A stretch of DNA of 38,032 nt from the NCBI RefSeq assembly GCF_000420505.1, contig NZ_ATVB01000015.1, positions 1 to 38,032 on the forward strand, given 5' to 3'. Both the position numbers and the translations under genes were made by a program. Origin of the DNA: Alloscardovia omnicolens DSM 21503. GTDB lineage: Bacteria; Actinomycetota; Actinomycetes; Actinomycetales; Bifidobacteriaceae. Below, piece by piece: positions 17,072-26,557 of the stretch (position 1 is its first letter; each line of letters begins with the position of its first letter). The notes beneath the pieces are model-generated. The model made no database searches. It saw nothing but the letters and a program-made list of their open reading frames with translations, and was not told the origin of the DNA.

Positions 17072-17986
17072 TTAAGCTCGTTTATCTAAAACATTCGCTA
17101 AATGCAAAGCAGTTCCCGTGCTATGCGCTGAAATATAGCCTTCATCATCTTCGTCGAGATTATCTTGAGGAGTAATAAACGCTTCGACCAGTGTTTCACG
17201 TGCAACCTCGTCGGTTGTGCCCGCTACTTGACGAATCCACTGCACAAAATGCTCATCGTCTGGGAAAACAAGCATATTGGAATCGCCCATAAGAGCAGCA
17301 ATATCGCCATAGCTTGGATAATCACAGTTCGCCGTAGCAGCATTCTCCTGCTGCTCTACGAGGGCAATAATCGCTTCATCATCTGCATGAGTTTCACGCA
17401 TAAAATCCCATAATGCTCGCACACCGTGAATAGCTGTAAACGGATCTTTGCGAGGGTTCGAGCGTGAGTATACGTTAAAAACGAACCAAGCCTGAGGATG
17501 AACCGTCACGTTTTTATATGCTTGGTTTTTCTTCCAATTATGACTTTTACGCACGTTGGTAATAGAGTCAGTTAGGGACTGCTCTAATAATTTTTCTGTA
17601 CGTTCAGATAGAACTGACCATAAAGCTCGAGCATCCTTGAAACGTCGCGCATTACCTGAACCGTCTGCAGCTACGCGCGCGGCACGTTGAGCAAGATTTT
17701 TTACGCTCGTTACGGAATAATCAGCGTTCTCTTCAGACGTAGTACCGGTAACGCCCACTTCCTTGTGTGCATTATCTGCGCTTGCATTTTCTTCTACAAG
17801 CGTCATTACATCAATAAAGAGGTTACGGCGATTATTAACTAATCGGTCGGTTCCCAAAGGGTATTGCTCTTGCTGGGTGTAGCTGTGGAAAAGCTGCCAC
17901 GTCGGATTGCGTTTACCGGCGGGCACTGTGCTTAACCACAGTTCAATATTCTTCGTGCCTGCTGGCACGCGCAACTCAAAATGCAT
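17072..17986 (-). CDS. Unrecognised protein, last gene of the folate operon
   Basis: I do not recognise a family. The 304-residue product has no signal peptide or membrane segment and is rich in Asp, Glu, Ala and Asn. Its N-terminus (MHFELRVPAGTKNIELWLS) looks like a beta-strand region, and the middle (about 85-160) is charged and probably helical, with an acidic C-terminal stretch (NLDEDDEGYISAHS). The start overlaps the stop of the DUF3180 gene by one base (TAATG), which implies translational coupling, and the gene ends just before a bidirectional terminator. Position suggests a conserved partner of this actinobacterial operon, not a folate enzyme. It appears intact. Confidence 0.75.
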   Translation of the reverse strand: MHFELRVPAGTKNIELWLSTVPAGKRNPTWQLFHSYTQQEQYPLGTDRLVNNRRNLFIDVMTLVEENASADNAHKEVGVTGTTSEENADYSVTSVKNLAQRAARVAADGSGNARRFKDARALWSVLSERTEKLLEQSLTDSITNVRKSHNWKKNQAYKNVTVHPQAWFVFNVYSRSNPRKDPFTAIHGVRALWDFMRETHADDEAIIALVEQQENAATANCDYPSYGDIAALMGDSNMLVFPDDEHFVQWIRQVAGTTDEVARETLVEAFITPQDNLDEDDEGYISAHSTGTALHLANVLDKRA

Positions 17987-18450
17987 TATTTGCTATCCTT
18001 TTCCTCACCTGTTGGTGGCATAAGGCACCAGATTTCGCTTATTACTCCTAATCCTACGTCAATCAAGCATGCGATGGCAGCCATAGCAGTTTCCCAGGAA
18101 ACGCTTGCGAAATACGATACATCAGCATGTTGAATAACCACAACAAAAATACCTACATACCAGCCAAACAACGTGGCTGCTGTACATCCCACAGCTTGAG
18201 CCATAACGAGCGTATTAACGCTACGTTCAGGAGGCATTTTGGAAATCTTACCTTGAGCGAACTGATGAACTTGCCATGCTGACCACGCCACCACAGCTCC
18301 CACACCCATAATAGAAGCACTCACATACCACGGAGCACTCACCATAGAGGAGGCATGATGCGTCATAAGCGTGGCAACAATCAAGCCAAGGAGAAAGCCA
18401 ATCAAGGCAAGAAGTGGATAATACCACCACGGAGTACGCCGTGCTTTCAT
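17986..18450 (-). CDS. DUF3180 membrane protein
   Basis: A 154-residue integral membrane protein with four predicted helices (about 9-28, 40-60, 80-108 and 122-145) and a basic N-terminus. Its size, topology and place directly after folK fit the DUF3180 family, which follows folB-folK in many actinobacteria; no biochemical role is known to me. A frame seven codons longer exists, but AGGAGGC lies 6 nt before the ATG at 18450. That ATG overlaps the folBK stop (ATGA), and its own stop overlaps the next start, so expression is coupled on both sides. Confidence 0.8.
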   Translation of the reverse strand: MKARRTPWWYYPLLALIGFLLGLIVATLMTHHASSMVSAPWYVSASIMGVGAVVAWSAWQVHQFAQGKISKMPPERSVNTLVMAQAVGCTAATLFGWYVGIFVVVIQHADVSYFASVSWETAMAAIACLIDVGLGVISEIWCLMPPTGEEKDSK

Positions 18451-19421
18451 GCGATGCCTCCTAAAATCCAATCCGTTGATTCTAACTCTAAACCATCAGC
18501 ATCAGGTGCTGATTCAACCAGTTCAGCCACTACCCCACCGTGATTACCAGGAAGCACAGCGTTTGGATTCACATCCAACCACGGACGTAATACGAAAGCG
18601 CGCTGCCATGCACGAGGGTGAGGCAAAGTTAAGCCTGGATTATCGCTTGTAAAACCATCAAAATCAATAATATCAAGGTCGAGTGGACGCGAATCCCAAT
18701 GCACGTCACGAGTTCGCCCATGGGCTGCTTCAATCATGTGCAAAGATTCGAGAAGCTGCTGAGCATCCAATGTTGTGCTTAATTCCACTACTGCATTAAA
18801 AAAGTCGGGCACATCTCTAAGAACTCCCCACGGTTTTGTGCGATACAGTGCAGAAATCCCCGTTATTTGATTTCCAGCCACAGCATCCATTGCCACGATC
18901 GCGGTGCGGAAGGTTTGAGGAACATCCCCGAGATTACCGCCCAAAGCAATAACCGCGGTATGCACACGTGGTTGCTGATCATCGTCAGCAGTGCGTGATT
19001 CCTGCTCACGCTGTTGCGCAGTATATAACGAGGCTGCTGTAGGAGTGCTCTGCTCCTCATAGTCACTTTGTGCGCGTTCAATCGTAACCGAAACATCGCC
19101 AAAATCTTGCTCAATAGGAGCCTGAGGCTTATGCACAGTTACTATCGTTTTCTTTACTCGCCACGAGAGCAAAATACTATCGGCAATACGCTGTGCTAAA
19201 CGCTCAATCAAATCACAATGCTCACCGCGAATCACAGATACAATACGATCTGCAATCTGAGCGTAACTAACAGTATCAGCTAAATCATCACTACGAGAAG
19301 CATCAGATAAATCCATATACAACACAGCATCCACCACAAAAGGTTGTGGTTGAGCGTGTTCGAAGTTGAGAACACCGTGTGTTCCTTCTGCTCGCACGCC
19401 AGTAAGTGTTATATAGTCCAT
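18447..19421 (-). CDS. folBK: Fused dihydroneopterin aldolase / HPPK (FolB-FolK)
   Basis: A bifunctional folate enzyme of 324 residues. The N-terminal part (1-117) is dihydroneopterin aldolase, recognisable from ITLTGVRAEGTHGVLNFE and VTVHKPQAPI. A polar linker (about 118-152) leads to 6-hydroxymethyl-7,8-dihydropterin pyrophosphokinase (about 154-300), with VIALGGNLGD (157-166) and the signature RPLDLDIIDFD (245-255). The aldolase makes 6-hydroxymethyl-dihydropterin and the kinase activates it for FolP, encoded immediately upstream (35 nt). Such a fusion is common in bifidobacteria. Both halves look complete. Confidence 0.95.
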   Translation of the reverse strand: MDYITLTGVRAEGTHGVLNFEHAQPQPFVVDAVLYMDLSDASRSDDLADTVSYAQIADRIVSVIRGEHCDLIERLAQRIADSILLSWRVKKTIVTVHKPQAPIEQDFGDVSVTIERAQSDYEEQSTPTAASLYTAQQREQESRTADDDQQPRVHTAVIALGGNLGDVPQTFRTAIVAMDAVAGNQITGISALYRTKPWGVLRDVPDFFNAVVELSTTLDAQQLLESLHMIEAAHGRTRDVHWDSRPLDLDIIDFDGFTSDNPGLTLPHPRAWQRAFVLRPWLDVNPNAVLPGNHGGVVAELVESAPDADGLELESTDWILGGIA

Positions 19422-19456
19422 TGCTCCTCGCTTTTCTGCCTTGAGTCTGAGTACTT

Positions 19457-20323
19457 TTACTCGGCGTGCGCGCTCTCACGCACCACTTGCACTGCTAAAC
19501 GGTTGCGCGGCACATCATGCACACGAACAGCCCATGCTCCCTGCTGAGCGGCAACAACAGTCAGGCTTGCTGTTACGTCATCGCGAGCGGCTTCGCTATC
19601 GCTCAATCCTGCCCGTTGCACAAGCTGAACTACAAAACGCTTGCGTGAGGCTCCAATCAGCACTGGATACCCCATAGATGCAAAGACATGTGTCTGGTTA
19701 ACAAGTGGCATATTATGCGCAATAGTTGGTTTAGAAAAGCCTAAGCCTGGATCAATAATAATGCGTTCAGAAGGCACACCTGATGCTTCTACAGCGCGAA
19801 CTTGCTCAAGGAGTTCGTCATAAGTATCGCGCACAACGCCATGCTCATAATCTGTTGTTTTTGTCTCGCCCTCGCCATCGAGCCATGCGCGCCAATGTTG
19901 CACAATATACAAGCAATCGGAGTTAGCCACAACGCGCGCAATATCTGGGTCGAGCTGACCGCCAGATACATCGTTAATAATATGTGCACCCGCCTCTAAA
20001 GCTGCTTGAGCAACGCTTGCTCGGGTGGTATCTACACTGACTGCAATCTGAGGATAATGCTCAGTAACAGCGCGAACAGCCGTAACCACACGCTCTTTCT
20101 CTGTCTCTTCCGGCACGCGCACAGCTCCCGGACGAGTGGATTCAGCACCAATATCAATAATATCTGCGCCTTGCTCAATCATCAGCTGAGCATGAGCAAA
20201 AGCTTTATCTGCCTCAAGGTAACGCCCTCCATCAGAAAAGGAGTCCTCAGTAATATTCAAAACTCCCATAACCAAAGTTCGCTCAGCATGAAGTAGGTTA
20301 TACAGTAATTCCTGACGATTCAT
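19457..20323 (-). CDS. folP: Dihydropteroate synthase
   Basis: Joins 6-hydroxymethyl-dihydropterin pyrophosphate and p-aminobenzoate to give dihydropteroate, the sulfonamide target. The 288-residue TIM-barrel protein shows VLNITEDSFSDGG (21-33), DIGAESTRPGA (57-67), a DVSGG segment and the C-terminal RVHDV motif that binds pyrophosphate. Length is normal. AGAAGGGA precedes the ATG. The 117-nt gap to folE holds no clear terminator, so it is probably transcribed with folE and folBK. Confidence 0.96.
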   Translation of the reverse strand: MNRQELLYNLLHAERTLVMGVLNITEDSFSDGGRYLEADKAFAHAQLMIEQGADIIDIGAESTRPGAVRVPEETEKERVVTAVRAVTEHYPQIAVSVDTTRASVAQAALEAGAHIINDVSGGQLDPDIARVVANSDCLYIVQHWRAWLDGEGETKTTDYEHGVVRDTYDELLEQVRAVEASGVPSERIIIDPGLGFSKPTIAHNMPLVNQTHVFASMGYPVLIGASRKRFVVQLVQRAGLSDSEAARDDVTASLTVVAAQQGAWAVRVHDVPRNRLAVQVVRESAHAE

Positions 20324-20440
20324 AGTATCCCTTCTGTCATTTCCTTCTGCTTATCTTCTGCCGGCGTGCATACGGAGGCAATCTATGATTAAGGAGCCAT
20401 AAGGCGTGTCTTTTACAATGCACTCTTAGCGCGTGAATAT

Positions 20441-21016
20441 TTAACGCGCGTTTAAGATAAGACGCATAGCTTCAGCGCGTGTAGAGGAGTCACGCATAAT
20501 ACCGCGTACTGCCGAAGTAAGAGTATGTGCTTGACTTTTTTTGATACCGCGCATAGACATGCATAAATGCTCGCAATCCGTAACGACGATAACGCCTTGA
20601 GCATGTAACTCATTCACGAGAGCATCAGCCACCTGTTGGGTTAAACGCTCTTGCACTTGCGGACGACGCGCATACATGTCTACTAAGCGCGCAAGCTTAG
20701 ACAAACCCACCACTTCCCCATTGCCTGGAATGTAGCCAATATGAGCTACACCATGGAAAGGAAGTAGATGATGCTCGCACACGGAGTAAATCTCAATATC
20801 GCGCACAAGAACCATTTCTTCTGTATCCACAGCAAAACGTTTGGCTAATACCTCGTCGGGATTAGAGTGCAGACCTGCAAAAAGCTCACGACCTGCACGG
20901 GCAATACGATCAGGAGTGTCAAGCAAGCCCTCACGTTCAGGATCTTCACCAATAGATTCGAGGAAAAGACGTACGGCTTGACGTACGCCTTCCTCATTGT
21001 ATTCGCCCTTACTCAT
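20441..21016 (-). CDS. folE: GTP cyclohydrolase I
   Basis: First step of folate synthesis: GTP to 7,8-dihydroneopterin triphosphate. The 191-residue protein has [12 protein letters not shown] with zinc ligands Cys80 and His83, the third ligand Cys152 in EHLCMSMRG, and [13 protein letters not shown]. The frame continues 58 codons upstream, but this extension is the ftsH 3' end read in another frame; the start at 21016 ([10 protein letters not shown]) gives the normal family length. That ATG overlaps the ftsH stop by 8 nt, and the ribosome site is weak (AAGG), so translation is probably coupled to ftsH. Confidence 0.96.
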   Translation of the reverse strand: MSKGEYNEEGVRQAVRLFLESIGEDPEREGLLDTPDRIARAGRELFAGLHSNPDEVLAKRFAVDTEEMVLVRDIEIYSVCEHHLLPFHGVAHIGYIPGNGEVVGLSKLARLVDMYARRPQVQERLTQQVADALVNELHAQGVIVVTDCEHLCMSMRGIKKSQAHTLTSAVRGIMRDSSTRAEAMRLILNAR

Positions 21017-23300
21017 CGAAGCCTTGCGCCTCATTCTGTTCAGCGTTCTGCTCAACAGTGTCCGAGGCAGTGTGCGCAGTTGCATCTGTATCCGCTGCAG
21101 TTTCTGCTGAAGTTTCTGACACGTGTGTTTCGCCAGTTTCTGCTGATGCGTCTCGTTCTGCTGATGAGTCTCGCGCGCCCGCCGTGGCATCCACCGCGAC
21201 AGAACTGCGCAAATTCTCTGGAATAGCTACCGGCGCAATCTCAGAAACCACGCGGTTAGACGCCGACAGCCATTGTTCGCGCTGCGGCGCCTTCTTGAGT
21301 GGAGCGAAAATAGCCGCAAGCTCGTTCGCATCCAAGGTTTCTTTCTCCAAAAGCTGGCGTACCAGTTCGTCCAACACGTCGCGATTGTTCATAACAATCT
21401 CGTAGGCCTCGTCATGAGCAGTCTCAACGAGCTTTAATACCTCATCATCAATAATCTGTGCTGTATGCTCGGAATACGTGCGTGGTTGCAACGAATCTAA
21501 ACCACCTTGGTTCGACTCATCGCTCCACTTAATGGCACCCAACTTGTCGGAGAAACCGAATTCCACCACCATACGGCGAGCAATATTCGTGGCTTTCTCA
21601 ATATCATTAGATGCACCCGTGGTTGGATCGTGGAAAACCACTTCCTCAGCCACGCGACCACCCATAGCATAAGCCATCTGATCGAGAAGCTGATTGCGAG
21701 ACTGGCTGAATCGGTCTTCTGTTGGCATCACAGCTGTGTATCCCAAAGCGCGGCCACGAGGCAGAATCGTAACCTTCGTTACAGGATCGGTGTGATGCAA
21801 AGCAGCAGCCACCATAGCATGACCACCCTCATGGTAGGCGGTATTGCGCAGTTCTTCCAAAGCCATACCATTGCTGCGACGACGAGGACCACTCATCACA
21901 CGGTCAATAGCCTCATCAATAGCACGCGCATCAATCAAATCAGCGTTTTCGCGTGCTGTCAGCAAAGCAGCCTCATTGAGAACGTTTGCCAAGTCAGCAC
22001 CGGTAAATCCAGGAGTCAGCACTGCCACACGATGCAAATCAACACCAGGAGCAAAAGGCTTGCCCTTAGCATGAACCTTCAAAATATCTTCGCGCCCCTT
22101 CAAATCAGGAGCTTCTACAGCCACCTGACGGTCAAAACGACCAGGACGAGTCAAGGCGGAATCCAACACATCTGGACGGTTCGTCGCGGCAATAATAATA
22201 ATATTGTCTTCTTTATCAAAACCATCCATCTCAACTAACAGAGCGTTCAAGGTCTGCTCACCAGCGCCGCTTCCATTAGCAGAAGCAGACGAACGGCGGC
22301 GACCCATCGCATCAATTTCATCAATAAAGATAATTGCTGGAGCGTTCTTCTTTGCCTCTTCAAAGAGTTCACGCACACGAGAAGCACCCAAACCAACGAA
22401 AACTTCTTCGAAGTCGGAACCCGCCATCGAGTAGAACGGCACGCCAGCTTCACCAGCAATAGCGCGAGCAATCAAGGTTTTACCCGTTCCTGGAGGGCCG
22501 TAGAGCAGCAAACCGTGAGGAATGCGCGCGCCCAGCTTGCGATACTTGGTTGGATCCTTGAGGAAGTCTTTAATTTCTTCTACTTCAGTTACGGCAGCCT
22601 CTTCACCCGCAACATCGGCAAACTTCGTCTTAGGAATATCGGCTTCCTGCAAGCGCTTATTTTTATTGCCTCCCAGAGGGCCGAGCATACCGCCGCCCGC
22701 ACCGTCTCCCAGGCGCGACATGATCCACCACATCATGCCGAAGAGCAGAAGGATTGGCAGCAAAGACGACAAAATGCCCATCCACGGATTACTAAACTGA
22801 ATGTTTACGTTGTATCCGTCTTTAATCTTGGACTTCTGAACGAGTTTGTTGAGCTCCTCGGCCTGTGCGGACGAGAAGTAGAACTGCACCTTCTTACCGT
22901 AGTTCTTTTCTGTTGGACCGAAAGTCTGCTGCTGAGACTTTGGCAATTTCTTCTTAAAGTCCTTCTTTAAGGTCAGCTTAACGGACTGATAGTTATCCGT
23001 AATTTCGACGCGCTCAGCTTGACCTTCTTTAATCAGAGAGAAACCGTCTTTTGTATCGATGCTTTGCACATCTGATTGATTGACAAAGAAAAAGACGCTG
23101 ATTAAGAGAGCGCATACCAACGCCATCCACAGCCATGGACGCTGCCACCACTTTGAGTTATCGTCACCGTTACCGTTAGGTAAAGGAGGACCTAATGGCG
23201 AACCAGAATTATTATTCTTGTTATTCTTGTCGCCCGGGTTGCGCGGATCGCGCGAACCACGTGGATCGCGTGGGGCAAACGGATTATTATTATCTGCCAT
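21009..23300 (-). CDS. ftsH: ATP-dependent zinc metalloprotease FtsH
   Basis: Membrane-bound AAA+ protease that extracts and degrades membrane and soluble proteins. The 763 residues comprise a disordered Asn/Pro/Gly-rich N-terminus (1-50), TM1 (about 56-74), an extracytoplasmic domain, TM2 (about 175-196), the AAA module with Walker A GPPGTGKT (268-275), Walker B IIFIDEID (323-330) and the second region of homology [19 protein letters not shown], then the zinc protease with HEGGH (490-494). The Ala/Glu/Thr-rich tail (about 690-763) is long and low-complexity, as in other actinobacteria. folE overlaps its end. The 170 nt before the start may contain its own promoter, but none is convincing. 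Confidence 0.97.
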   Translation of the reverse strand: MADNNNPFAPRDPRGSRDPRNPGDKNNKNNNSGSPLGPPLPNGNGDDNSKWWQRPWLWMALVCALLISVFFFVNQSDVQSIDTKDGFSLIKEGQAERVEITDNYQSVKLTLKKDFKKKLPKSQQQTFGPTEKNYGKKVQFYFSSAQAEELNKLVQKSKIKDGYNVNIQFSNPWMGILSSLLPILLLFGMMWWIMSRLGDGAGGGMLGPLGGNKNKRLQEADIPKTKFADVAGEEAAVTEVEEIKDFLKDPTKYRKLGARIPHGLLLYGPPGTGKTLIARAIAGEAGVPFYSMAGSDFEEVFVGLGASRVRELFEEAKKNAPAIIFIDEIDAMGRRRSSASANGSGAGEQTLNALLVEMDGFDKEDNIIIIAATNRPDVLDSALTRPGRFDRQVAVEAPDLKGREDILKVHAKGKPFAPGVDLHRVAVLTPGFTGADLANVLNEAALLTARENADLIDARAIDEAIDRVMSGPRRRSNGMALEELRNTAYHEGGHAMVAAALHHTDPVTKVTILPRGRALGYTAVMPTEDRFSQSRNQLLDQMAYAMGGRVAEEVVFHDPTTGASNDIEKATNIARRMVVEFGFSDKLGAIKWSDESNQGGLDSLQPRTYSEHTAQIIDDEVLKLVETAHDEAYEIVMNNRDVLDELVRQLLEKETLDANELAAIFAPLKKAPQREQWLSASNRVVSEIAPVAIPENLRSSVAVDATAGARDSSAERDASAETGETHVSETSAETAADTDATAHTASDTVEQNAEQNEAQGFDE

Positions 23301-23469
23301 ATTCTGCCTTACTTCATGAGCACACTGTTCACTATACTCAACACTTTATGGTTTATACACTGGGCGTTCTAGTTTTTGCGCTGTATGTTGCGCGGGTCTT
23401 TTTGATGCTTCGCTCCACCTGCTAATCAACGATTTCGTAGCACAAGCGCTAACGCAACCTCTCGCGCAG

Positions 23470-24024
23470 TTACGCTTCGTATACCTCTGGTTTGAGCACA
23501 GCAATAGAATCAAGATTGCGATATTTCTCATCGTAGTCAAGACCGAAGCCTACAACGAACTCATCAGGAATAGTAAATCCCTTATATTTCACATCGACCT
23601 GAGCAATATGACGAGCAGGCTTTTCCAAAAGCGCAAAAACTTCTACAGAAGCTGCACCTCGGCGCTTGAGTTCGTCAATCAGCCACTCCAAAGTTAGTCC
23701 GGAGTCAATAATATCTTCCACAATCAGCACGTCACGACCAGCTACATCACAGCCTAAATCTTGACGCACTGTTATTGTGCCGGAGCTTTGCGTACCTGAA
23801 CCATAAGAAGACAGCGACATAAAATCAATCTCTACAGGAATACTCACAGCTTGAGAGAAAACTGACATAGTATTTACTGCTCCCTTAAGCACGGCAACAA
23901 GCAGAGGATACTTTCCTGCATAATCAGCAGATACCTCAGCCGCTACTTCTTGAATTTTATCGCTAATCTCCTGGCTGGAGATGAGTTCTTCGGCTATATC
24001 GTCACGTACATCAGAAATTTGCAT
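23470..24024 (-). CDS. hpt: Hypoxanthine phosphoribosyltransferase
   Basis: Purine salvage enzyme that attaches hypoxanthine or guanine to PRPP. The 184-residue product has the PRPP loop VLIVEDIIDSGLTL, the LKGAVNTMS segment and the FVVGFGLDYDEKYRNL C-terminus of the family. A start 11 codons further upstream is possible, but MQISDVRDDIAEEL gives the usual bacterial length, with GGAAAG as a modest ribosome site. The start lies inside the end of tilS (14-nt overlap), the conserved tilS-hpt-ftsH arrangement. Confidence 0.95.
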   Translation of the reverse strand: MQISDVRDDIAEELISSQEISDKIQEVAAEVSADYAGKYPLLVAVLKGAVNTMSVFSQAVSIPVEIDFMSLSSYGSGTQSSGTITVRQDLGCDVAGRDVLIVEDIIDSGLTLEWLIDELKRRGAASVEVFALLEKPARHIAQVDVKYKGFTIPDEFVVGFGLDYDEKYRNLDSIAVLKPEVYEA

Positions 24025-25099
24025 AGTCACTATCTTTCCATAACTGAATGACCTCATACAGCTTATTCGCTACAAGAGGTGTAGAAATCTTCACAGTTTT
24101 CTTTTTCTGTTCTATCTGAGATAGCTCAAGAAGAGAAAAAATGGCTGATTGAGTTGGCCGAATGTCCAGATTTTCGAGTGCTGTAACTAACACGCGGCGC
24201 TGGATGGCTGCCGGGAACGCGCGCAAAGCTCGGATTTTTATTTCGAGCACACCATTTTTTTCGCGCATAACACGATTGTATGCATCGTTTACCGCTTCGT
24301 GAATGATTTGCGCATCTTCGCGCGAGGATTGCGCGCTGTTAGCTAGGAGCTGCACAACATTACGCTTGGTTATGCGCGACAGGAGCGGGAGCACATCGTG
24401 ACGGATGCGAGAACGCACAGGATAACTACTGTCGAGTTCGCCTTCTACATCTTGCCCGTTCGTGGGGTCGTCCCAATAGCTCAGATTATATTCTTGGCAT
24501 AGTTGCGTTGTGTCTTCACGTGAGAATTCCAGCAGGGGACGAACAAAACGCATATGGTGAATATGGCGTTCACGCGCGATTCCTGTGAGAGCTTCTGGCG
24601 AGGGCGTGCGCAACAACTTCATAAGGATGGTCTCTGCCACGTCGTTGCTGGTGTGAGCTACTAACACGCACGCGGCATTGAGTTCTTTGGCGGTGCTTGC
24701 TAAAGCCGCATAACGCGCGTCGCGCGCGTCGGATTCGAGACCAGCGCGTGTGGAGGGGACGTTGATGGATACGATGCGCACGGGGGAAAGTCCAATGTGT
24801 GTGCACGTGCGGGCTGTGCGCTCGGCAACGCTGTGCGATGCTTCTTGAAGCTGATGGTTCACCACAACAGCGCCAACGTGGTAGCCACGTGGTGTTAAAG
24901 CTTCATGAGCTACGGCTGCGAGCGCGAGAGAATCCCTGCCACCTGAGCACGCCACGAGAACAAGCGGATGCTCCTGAGAAGAGCTGGGGCTGGCGCTGGC
25001 GTTCTGCGATTTATGCGAATCCACCAACTCCACTGTTTCTCGCACAGCTGCATTCACAGCCGCGCACGCCCAAGCTTTTAAATCGACTGCCTCTGCCAT
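24011..25099 (-). CDS. tilS: tRNA(Ile)-lysidine synthetase
   Basis: Modifies C34 of the CAU-anticodon isoleucine tRNA to lysidine, so that it reads AUA instead of AUG; essential. The 362-residue protein has the ATP pyrophosphatase loop SGGRDS (52-57), then VVVNHQLQ, VLVAHTSNDVAETILMKLLR and VRPLLEFSRED of the N-terminal catalytic domain. It is shorter than E. coli TilS, as usual for actinobacteria. Its ATG follows the dacB stop directly (TAGATG). Confidence 0.95.
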   Translation of the reverse strand: MAEAVDLKAWACAAVNAAVRETVELVDSHKSQNASASPSSSQEHPLVLVACSGGRDSLALAAVAHEALTPRGYHVGAVVVNHQLQEASHSVAERTARTCTHIGLSPVRIVSINVPSTRAGLESDARDARYAALASTAKELNAACVLVAHTSNDVAETILMKLLRTPSPEALTGIARERHIHHMRFVRPLLEFSREDTTQLCQEYNLSYWDDPTNGQDVEGELDSSYPVRSRIRHDVLPLLSRITKRNVVQLLANSAQSSREDAQIIHEAVNDAYNRVMREKNGVLEIKIRALRAFPAAIQRRVLVTALENLDIRPTQSAIFSLLELSQIEQKKKTVKISTPLVANKLYEVIQLWKDSDYANF

Positions 25100-26557
25100 C
25101 TACAATGTCACCAAACCATCTACAAAAGTATTCATGGCTGGAAGAGCTTGTATAGCGCTTTCTCCGTTGACTATTACCACGAAAATGAGTGCTCCCCCAT
25201 TGGTGCGCACCACGTTTCCGGCTAAGGAGCGTACCCCTTCTAAGCTTCCTGTTTTCGCACGTACCAGACCGTTTGTTTCGGCATTAAAAGCGCGATTGAG
25301 GAGGGTGCCATTGTAGTGCGAAATTGGCATGCCGACGGCTGCATTCCATGTCAGTCCTGCTGTGTTTAGGTACGCAGATTGAACTTGAGCCAATAATTGT
25401 GGTGTAATTGCTGAGCCATCTCCCAAACCGCTGGTATCTGCCATCACTAAACCATCAGTAGAAATACCATGCTGCTTAAGCACGCTCACCACAGCATCGG
25501 AAGCACCAGCATGCGTATTGTCATGTCCTGTGCGCAAAGCAAGTAAACGTCCTAAGAGTTGAGCCAAAGAGTTATCGGAATTAGTTAGCATCAATTGAAT
25601 AATTTGCCCTAATGGAGCAGATTCTACCTGAGCAATATCAAAAGCTGATTCAGACGCAGAAACTTGCGGAATGTTCTCATTAGTAAGTTTTATGCCTCGA
25701 TTGGTAAGAGCTTGAGCAAAAGTTTCTGCCGTACTAGCTGCCGGATTTGCATAACGCTGCGGATACCACGGGCCTTCTCCATCAGGATTAGCTGGCGGCT
25801 GACCATACCAGTTGCGCGCTTCATCCACAGCCATTGAAGACGTTTCCATCAGATTCGTATAGCCTTGATTCACTGGACTAGAAGCATTTTCTATCTCAGA
25901 CAAAGAATCATGATTAAACAAACTATCGTCATATTGCAGCGACACCTGCGTAATACCGCGCGATTGTAAAGCCTGTACGGTCTGGTCAGCTAAAGTAGCT
26001 AGACCTGCTCGACCATTCACATGCTGTGCATCGTTTGCACCAGACCCCAGCAAAATATCTCCGCCACCTACCAAAGTAAGTGCGGCAGACGTGCTATCGC
26101 TGGACGACTTCTCCATTTTCACCGTGGTTTTTAATGTCTCTTGTGAAGGGAAAGTCACGCTTGCAGCATAGCCTACCAAAGTTTTTAGCGTAGAAGCTGG
26201 AGTAAGAGCATCACTAGCGTTCGCTGAGGCTACTTCTTTACCCGCCGTTGTTGCAATAAGAACTCCTGCTTTTACTCCTTGAGGTAGAGACGACATGAAA
26301 TTATCGATTAACTCTTGAGCCTGCGAAGCGTTAATATCTTTATGCGCCACGCTTGCAACTGTTTGTTTGCCCACCTTTCGCACGCTACGCTGGGGATTGA
26401 GAGCTGCAATACTGCCTTCGCGATAAATACGCGAAATTCCAGAGATACTGCCAGGAACAATACCCGCAGCATCTGCCATAACGTATCCGCCAGCCAAACA
26501 TAGAGTTGTTAGCGCGCTTAAACCAATCGTGCATGCGCGTTTAAGATTAGTTTTCAC
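25100..26557 (-). CDS. dacB: D-alanyl-D-alanine carboxypeptidase / endopeptidase (PBP4, family S13)
   Basis: Trims peptidoglycan peptides outside the membrane. The 485 residues begin with a basic end and a hydrophobic signal or anchor (about 7-27). All three penicillin-binding motifs are present: STLK (122-125, catalytic Ser122), SDN (327-329) and KTG (435-437). GTG at 26557 is preferred over an ATG 18 codons upstream because GGAGGAGGG lies 8 nt before it and the signal peptide starts there. It overlaps the end of the glycosyltransferase gene by 11 nt. Confidence 0.93.
   Translation of the reverse strand: MKTNLKRACTIGLSALTTLCLAGGYVMADAAGIVPGSISGISRIYREGSIAALNPQRSVRKVGKQTVASVAHKDINASQAQELIDNFMSSLPQGVKAGVLIATTAGKEVASANASDALTPASTLKTLVGYAASVTFPSQETLKTTVKMEKSSSDSTSAALTLVGGGDILLGSGANDAQHVNGRAGLATLADQTVQALQSRGITQVSLQYDDSLFNHDSLSEIENASSPVNQGYTNLMETSSMAVDEARNWYGQPPANPDGEGPWYPQRYANPAASTAETFAQALTNRGIKLTNENIPQVSASESAFDIAQVESAPLGQIIQLMLTNSDNSLAQLLGRLLALRTGHDNTHAGASDAVVSVLKQHGISTDGLVMADTSGLGDGSAITPQLLAQVQSAYLNTAGLTWNAAVGMPISHYNGTLLNRAFNAETNGLVRAKTGSLEGVRSLAGNVVRTNGGALIFVVIVNGESAIQALPAMNTFVDGLVTL

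Noticed and set aside
21017-21190. 58-residue Gln/Arg-rich extension of FolE
   Set aside because: It is the ftsH 3' end in another frame; FolE family length and sequence begin at 21016.
21507-22238. A 243-codon frame on the plus strand
   Set aside because: Lies wholly antisense to ftsH and has no domain or start support.
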